Shown piece by piece: positions 60,865 through 64,000 of a stretch of 64,000 nt of DNA. The position numbers and the translations under genes were made by a program. This DNA comes from DAOUJI01 sp965197415. Lineage in GTDB: Bacteria > Chloroflexota > Dehalococcoidia > Lucifugimonadales > JAGWBF01. Under the pieces are notes generated by a model. The model ran no database searches. It was not told where the DNA came from and worked only from the letters and a program-made list of their open reading frames with translations. Positions within the stretch are counted from its first letter, which is position 1, and each line of letters starts with the position of its first letter. Location: the NCBI GenBank assembly GCA_965197415.1, contig OZ240207.1:1922001-1986000 (forward strand), in the 5' to 3' direction.

Positions 60865-62796
60865 CTATGGCCTGTCTCCAATCACCGTGTAGTTGTCCTC
60901 GAACCACACGTGCTCATGCCAGACGGAAGCGTTGGACGCCGTGGGCGGGTGATAGTTCTTTATTTTGTTGTTGCTGATATGCACTCCAGAGCCCCAAGCC
61001 AACGAGATGTGGGGCACCATTTCTTCCAGGTAAGTCCCCAACTCAATCGTTAGTTCCCTCCGCTTGCTCGGGTCTCCTTCGGCGGTTATCCGCCCAGACA
61101 GGTCTATTACCTTCTCGTCCCTCCAACCTCCGCCCCATCTATTCCTCTCTCCTCCGGGGAGGTAGAGGCTGGCGTTTATGAAGTCGGGGTCAACCAACAG
61201 GAAGCTGGTGCCGAAGGAAATCATGTCGAAGTTTCCGGTCTTCCAGTCATTCTGCTGGGCTGCGGCGTAGGTAGGAGACTTGATTTTGACGTCGATGTTC
61301 AGGTACCTCTTCATCTGGTCGGCCACCACCTGGCCAATGGTCACGAAAGTCGGGATGGTAGCGGCGTCCAAGGTGGTCTCGAACCCATCGGGGTATCCGG
61401 CCTCAGCCAGCAGCGCCTTGGCCGCGTCTATATCTTCCTGGAGCTTCTCGCCGTTGGCGTCAACCCTGTATCCAGGCACCTGGAGCTGCTCTTCACTGGA
61501 GAGATAGAAGTGGCTGTCCGGAAGGAAGGGAGCGCCGATGGTCCCGCCGCCTACGATGGCAATATACTCTTGGCGGTTCATCGCCAAGCTGATGGCCTTC
61601 CGCACACGGGGGTCGCTCCAAGGCTCCTTGTTGGTGTTGAATATCACGAACCGGTTGGAGCCGCTGGGGACGGTGAAACTGGACATCCTGTCCCCGAGGT
61701 CTTCAGCCAGCTTCTTGTATTGGGGCGGCGTCAGACCGCAAACCGAGCTGGAGCAGGCGAGGAACTGCTCGGTCTTGAAGGCGGCGATGATAGTGTTCCG
61801 GTCTCTCATCAGGTGCCATATCATGCCGTCGTAGTAGGGGCGCGGCGCCTTGAAGTAGTTGTCATTCCTCTCGAATCTGAGGGACACGTCCTTCAGGTAC
61901 TGGGTCGCTATGAAGGGGCCAGAGCCGACCTGGTTCTCCCGCAGCTTCAAGTTGTGGTCCTTTTCCACGTTGTGCTTCGGGAGTATCTTCATCTGCTGGT
62001 TGGCCAGCAACGGGATGAAGTTGGCGCTGGGCCTGGGAATCTTCACTTCGACTGTCTTGTCGTCAATGACCCTGGAGCCGCCAGCATCGTAGACGAACCT
62101 GAGCTGGCCCGTCTTGGGGAAGGGTTGGTCGGGGTCCACCATCATGTCCAAGCTGAATCTCACGTCTTCGGCGGTCACGGGCATCCCGTCCCACCATTCG
62201 GCGTCGTGCAGCTTGAAGGTGTAGGTCACGCCGTCGTCGGCGACCGACCAACTCTGGGCCAAGTCCCCTCTGACATCTGCGAATGCGTAAGTTTCCATGT
62301 TCAGCTCAATCAAGCCGTTGAACATTGGAGAACTCTGGGACATGCAGGAAGAGGTGGAGGGGCACTCCCAGATGTAAAAACGTGTCGGAGTGTTGGGCAT
62401 ATGCATGGGAATCACGCCGCCGTGCTTGCCCTCGCGGATGAACTGCCCCACAGGCGTCATGACGAACTGAGGCGTTGCCGTGGGCGGAGGCGTCGGTGTG
62501 GGAGTAAACGTAGGTCCGGGCGGGGGGCGCCGGGTCGGAGCAGCCGTAGGCTGAGGCCCAGGAGAAGTCGCTGTAGGCAGAGGAGTCGCAGTAGCCGGAG
62601 CGTCCGGCATGGCTGTCGGCTCGGGCTCGTCCGGCATAGCCGTCGGCTCGGGCTCGTCCGGCATAGCCGTCGGCTGTGAGGTTGCGGTCGGCCGAGGCGT
62701 AGGTTCGTCGTCGCCTCCACAAGCCACCGCGGTCAATAAGACCAGAAGCAAAGGAATGGCTATGATCAAGCTAGGCCAAAACCACCGTTTTCTCAT
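60865..62796 (-). CDS. Peptide/solute ABC transporter binding lipoprotein (SBP_bac_5)
   Basis: A 643-residue extracytoplasmic binding protein of the DppA/OppA family: lipoprotein signal LLLVLLTAVACGG, a linker of about 100 residues rich in Pro, Thr and Ala, and the family core beginning with GDLAQSWSVADDGVTYTFKL and HDAEWWDGMPVTAEDVRFSL, a signature of the group. The linker contains a 27-base tandem repeat (62608-62675) coding for EPEPTAMPD. It probably delivers oligopeptides or other solutes to the permease partly visible at the window edge. I chose ATG at 62796, behind GGGGGA, over earlier in-frame starts. A promoter-like TTGACA-N18-TACACT lies at 62894-62865. Confidence 0.92.
   Translation of the reverse strand: MRKRWFWPSLIIAIPLLLVLLTAVACGGDDEPTPRPTATSQPTAMPDEPEPTAMPDEPEPTAMPDAPATATPLPTATSPGPQPTAAPTRRPPPGPTFTPTPTPPPTATPQFVMTPVGQFIREGKHGGVIPMHMPNTPTRFYIWECPSTSSCMSQSSPMFNGLIELNMETYAFADVRGDLAQSWSVADDGVTYTFKLHDAEWWDGMPVTAEDVRFSLDMMVDPDQPFPKTGQLRFVYDAGGSRVIDDKTVEVKIPRPSANFIPLLANQQMKILPKHNVEKDHNLKLRENQVGSGPFIATQYLKDVSLRFERNDNYFKAPRPYYDGMIWHLMRDRNTIIAAFKTEQFLACSSSVCGLTPPQYKKLAEDLGDRMSSFTVPSGSNRFVIFNTNKEPWSDPRVRKAISLAMNRQEYIAIVGGGTIGAPFLPDSHFYLSSEEQLQVPGYRVDANGEKLQEDIDAAKALLAEAGYPDGFETTLDAATIPTFVTIGQVVADQMKRYLNIDVKIKSPTYAAAQQNDWKTGNFDMISFGTSFLLVDPDFINASLYLPGGERNRWGGGWRDEKVIDLSGRITAEGDPSKRRELTIELGTYLEEMVPHISLAWGSGVHISNNKIKNYHPPTASNASVWHEHVWFEDNYTVIGDRP
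62608..62675. repeat. 27-base tandem repeat in the lipoprotein linker
   Basis: The unit GGCATAGCCGTCGGCTCGGG then CTCGTCC (plus strand) occurs two full times and once in part. On the coding strand it encodes the repeated EPEPTAMPD of the linker; copy number may vary between strains. Confidence 0.8.
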
Positions 62797-62864
62797 GGTG
62801 TCCCCCATTTGTGATTTTTGTGGGTTCCTCACCGGCGCACCACGCCAGTTAGAGTCGGTTACGC

Positions 62865-62894
62865 AGTGTAACAGCATGTCTCCAAATATGTCAA
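62865..62894 (-). promoter_or_regulatory. Probable promoter of the binding-protein gene
   Basis: TTGACA (62894-62889) and TACACT (62870-62865) with an 18-base spacer on the minus strand. Confidence 0.5.
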
Positions 62895-63112
62895 GGATTC
62901 CAGGCATCGTTGTCTAAAGCGCTCACCAATCGGGGTTATGTCAACCTTAAGCGCCAGATAAGACGTAGATTAGAATATTGAAACGTAAATAATTATATGG
63001 AAACGTTATGGAAACGCAACAAGAGAATCTATTGTTTACTGCCGCTGCGTAGACAACTGTGGGACCTTGTGCGGGTTATGGGCCTAACCATCTATGTTTG
63101 CGAAGGTCGGGA
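62895..63112. other. AT-rich intergenic region with direct repeats
   Basis: No gene seen. It is clearly more AT-rich than the rest of the window and contains ATTGAAACG, ATATGGAAACG and TTATGGAAACG at 62977-63018, possible repeated binding sites. A second TTGACA-like -35 lies on the minus strand near 62941, without a matching -10. Confidence 0.45.
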
Positions 63113-63541
63113 TTATTGGGACCATCTCTTGACGGCGTCGACTATTGCCTCGATGTCCCAGTCGACCATCTCCTTAGCGGCTTCGGCCAGTTGCTCCCAT
63201 TGAGGACGCCGAGTCTCCACCTCCGGCTTGATGCCCACTACCGGTTTCTCCAGGCGTCCCGCTATCTCAAGCTCGTGTTGAATCCACTTGCGTGTCGACG
63301 GCCGGAGTATGGAAAAGACGACGACGCAGCCGGCTCCTGACATCTGGTCTTGAAGCATATCTCTCAGGGTGTAGAACCCGACGTCGCTGACGGGGTCCAG
63401 TGAAGAATCGAAACGGACGTCGCTATGGTTCTTCCACTGGAAGCCAGGGTGCGCGTCCAGTTGGGAGACCAGGCGGTTGTACTCCTCGTCATAGGCCCAT
63501 CCGTGGCTGATAAAAAGGTCGTAGATTTTCTCTGGCCCCAT
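63113..63541 (-). CDS. TIR-like protein of the MTH538/Thoeris ThsB type
   Basis: A 142-residue single-domain protein: KIYDLFISHGWAYDEEYNRL at the N-terminus, the block GAGCVVVFSILRPSTRKWIQ, HELEIAGRLEKPVVGIKPEV with the conserved acidic residue after the third strand-helix, and a C-terminal helix VDWDIEAIVDAVKRW. This is the layout of the MTH538 TIR-like (DUF1863) family, to which Thoeris ThsB belongs; ThsB makes a nucleotide signal that activates ThsA after phage infection. No ThsA-like (SIR2 or membrane) gene is in view. It lies between an ABC permease gene (70 bases upstream) and the binding-protein gene on the same strand. Start ATG at 63541. The enzymatic role is an inference. Confidence 0.75.
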   Translation of the reverse strand: MGPEKIYDLFISHGWAYDEEYNRLVSQLDAHPGFQWKNHSDVRFDSSLDPVSDVGFYTLRDMLQDQMSGAGCVVVFSILRPSTRKWIQHELEIAGRLEKPVVGIKPEVETRRPQWEQLAEAAKEMVDWDIEAIVDAVKRWSQ

Positions 63542-63610
63542 TCAGAATGTCCTGTTTATCAAAATCGTCCCTGGGCGTACGAGCCGTCGATTCAAGTCCT
63601 TTCCAGCGCC

Positions 63611-64000
63611 CTAGCGCGACCCGCGAAGGCGGGGGTCCAATTCGTCCCGGAGCGCGTCTCCCATCAGGTTCCAAGCGAATACGACGACAGCCAGGGCCAT
63701 GCCGGGGAAAACTCCCAGCCAGGGCGCCACGTCTAGGCCCGATGCCGCCGCCTGGTTCAACATCCCCCCCCAAGTCGCTATGTTCGGAGGAACACCCAAG
63801 CCGAGGAAGCTGAGAGAAGCCTCCGCAATAATAGCGAAGCCCAGGGAGAAAGTGGCGAAGACGATGTAGATGGCCAGGCAGTTGGGAGCCATGTGCCGCA
63901 GGATTATCCGCCAATAGCCGGCTCCCACGGCCCGCGCCGCCAACACGTAGTCCGTCTCCTTGATGCTCAGCGCCTGGGAGCGAATCGTCCGGGCCGAACG
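63611..64000 (-). CDS. ABC transporter permease (DppC/OppC type), 3' part
   Basis: Open from the window edge, 129 codons remain. The conserved EAA-like loop region is visible (DYVLAARAVGAGYWRIILRH then MAPNCLAIYIVFATFSLG), followed by the family end EASLSFLGLGVPPNIATWGG, LMGDALRDELDPRLRGSR. These are the C-terminal half of a DppC-type permease that partners with SBP_bac_5 binding proteins. An apparent start at 63946 is internal. It is the upstream neighbour of the TIR-like gene and, with the binding protein at 60865, forms a transporter operon in which the TIR gene is embedded. Confidence 0.9.
   Translation of the reverse strand, partial: RSARTIRSQALSIKETDYVLAARAVGAGYWRIILRHMAPNCLAIYIVFATFSLGFAIIAEASLSFLGLGVPPNIATWGGMLNQAAASGLDVAPWLGVFPGMALAVVVFAWNLMGDALRDELDPRLRGSR

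Noticed and set aside
61510..62679. Plus-strand ORF of 389 codons opposite the binding-protein gene
   Set aside because: Shadow; its tail of repeated Arg/Gly/Ser is only the reverse of the Pro/Thr linker.

Overview
The window looks like a GC-rich (about 60 % by eye) chromosomal segment of an uncultivated Chloroflexota bacterium, most likely of the Dehalococcoidia/SAR202 type. This is an inference from gene content: three flavin/F420-type luciferase-like oxidoreductases, a DDN-type deazaflavin oxidoreductase, reductive-dehalogenase-like iron-sulfur proteins, fused CaiB/BaiF CoA-transferases, thiolase-like proteins, DUF1800/DUF1501 proteins with NHL-repeat partners, and Thr/Pro-rich lipoprotein linkers. 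I found no 16S rRNA, tRNA, CRISPR array or intact insertion sequence.

Layout. 1-4.4 kb: the 3' end of a gltD-like gene, then three minus-strand catabolic genes (NHL protein, LLM oxidoreductase, Fe-ADH-like protein); the last two share a duplicated promoter element. 4.5-8.6 kb: a reductive-dehalogenase-like protein, a DUF4268 pair, an orphan Phd-type antitoxin with a possible toxin remnant, and a membrane protein. 9-13.4 kb: DUF1800-DUF1501-NHL module and a PerR-like regulator. 13.7-17.5 kb: MFS transporter plus STAND NTPase with TPRs. 17.7-25 kb: ComEC, a 1535-residue zinc-ribbon membrane protein and a 54-residue zinc-ribbon protein. 25.1-31 kb: an LLM oxidoreductase, then a minus-strand cobalamin-riboswitch operon (riboswitch, terminator, radical-SAM-like protein without cluster cysteines, frameshifted btuF, btuC, btuD). 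31-36 kb: VOC, DDN-like and SMP-30 enzymes, the Asp23-AmaP-DUF2273 operon and a run of small minus-strand genes. 36-45.4 kb: rpoB, rpoC, pyrD. 45.4-52.2 kb: a second reductive-dehalogenase-like gene facing, across a shared terminator, an operon of a double CaiB/BaiF CoA-transferase and two thiolase-like proteins. 52.4-58.6 kb: a duplicated-domain lipoprotein, a decayed gene and a second DUF1800-DUF1800-NHL module. 58.7-64 kb: an LLM oxidoreductase, two cupins and a peptide-type ABC transporter operon that encloses a Thoeris ThsB-like TIR protein.

Working together: the clearest functional unit is the B12 uptake operon under its own riboswitch; corrinoid supply could serve corrinoid- or Fe-S-dependent enzymes elsewhere in the genome. 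The CoA-transferase/thiolase operon, the LLM oxidoreductases, the SMP-30/NHL proteins and the Fe-ADH-like protein fit breakdown of recalcitrant organic compounds. Several proteins keep a family fold but lack its catalytic residues (radical-SAM-like, Fe-ADH-like, thiolase-like, second CaiB domain), and these are the most interesting items in the window.
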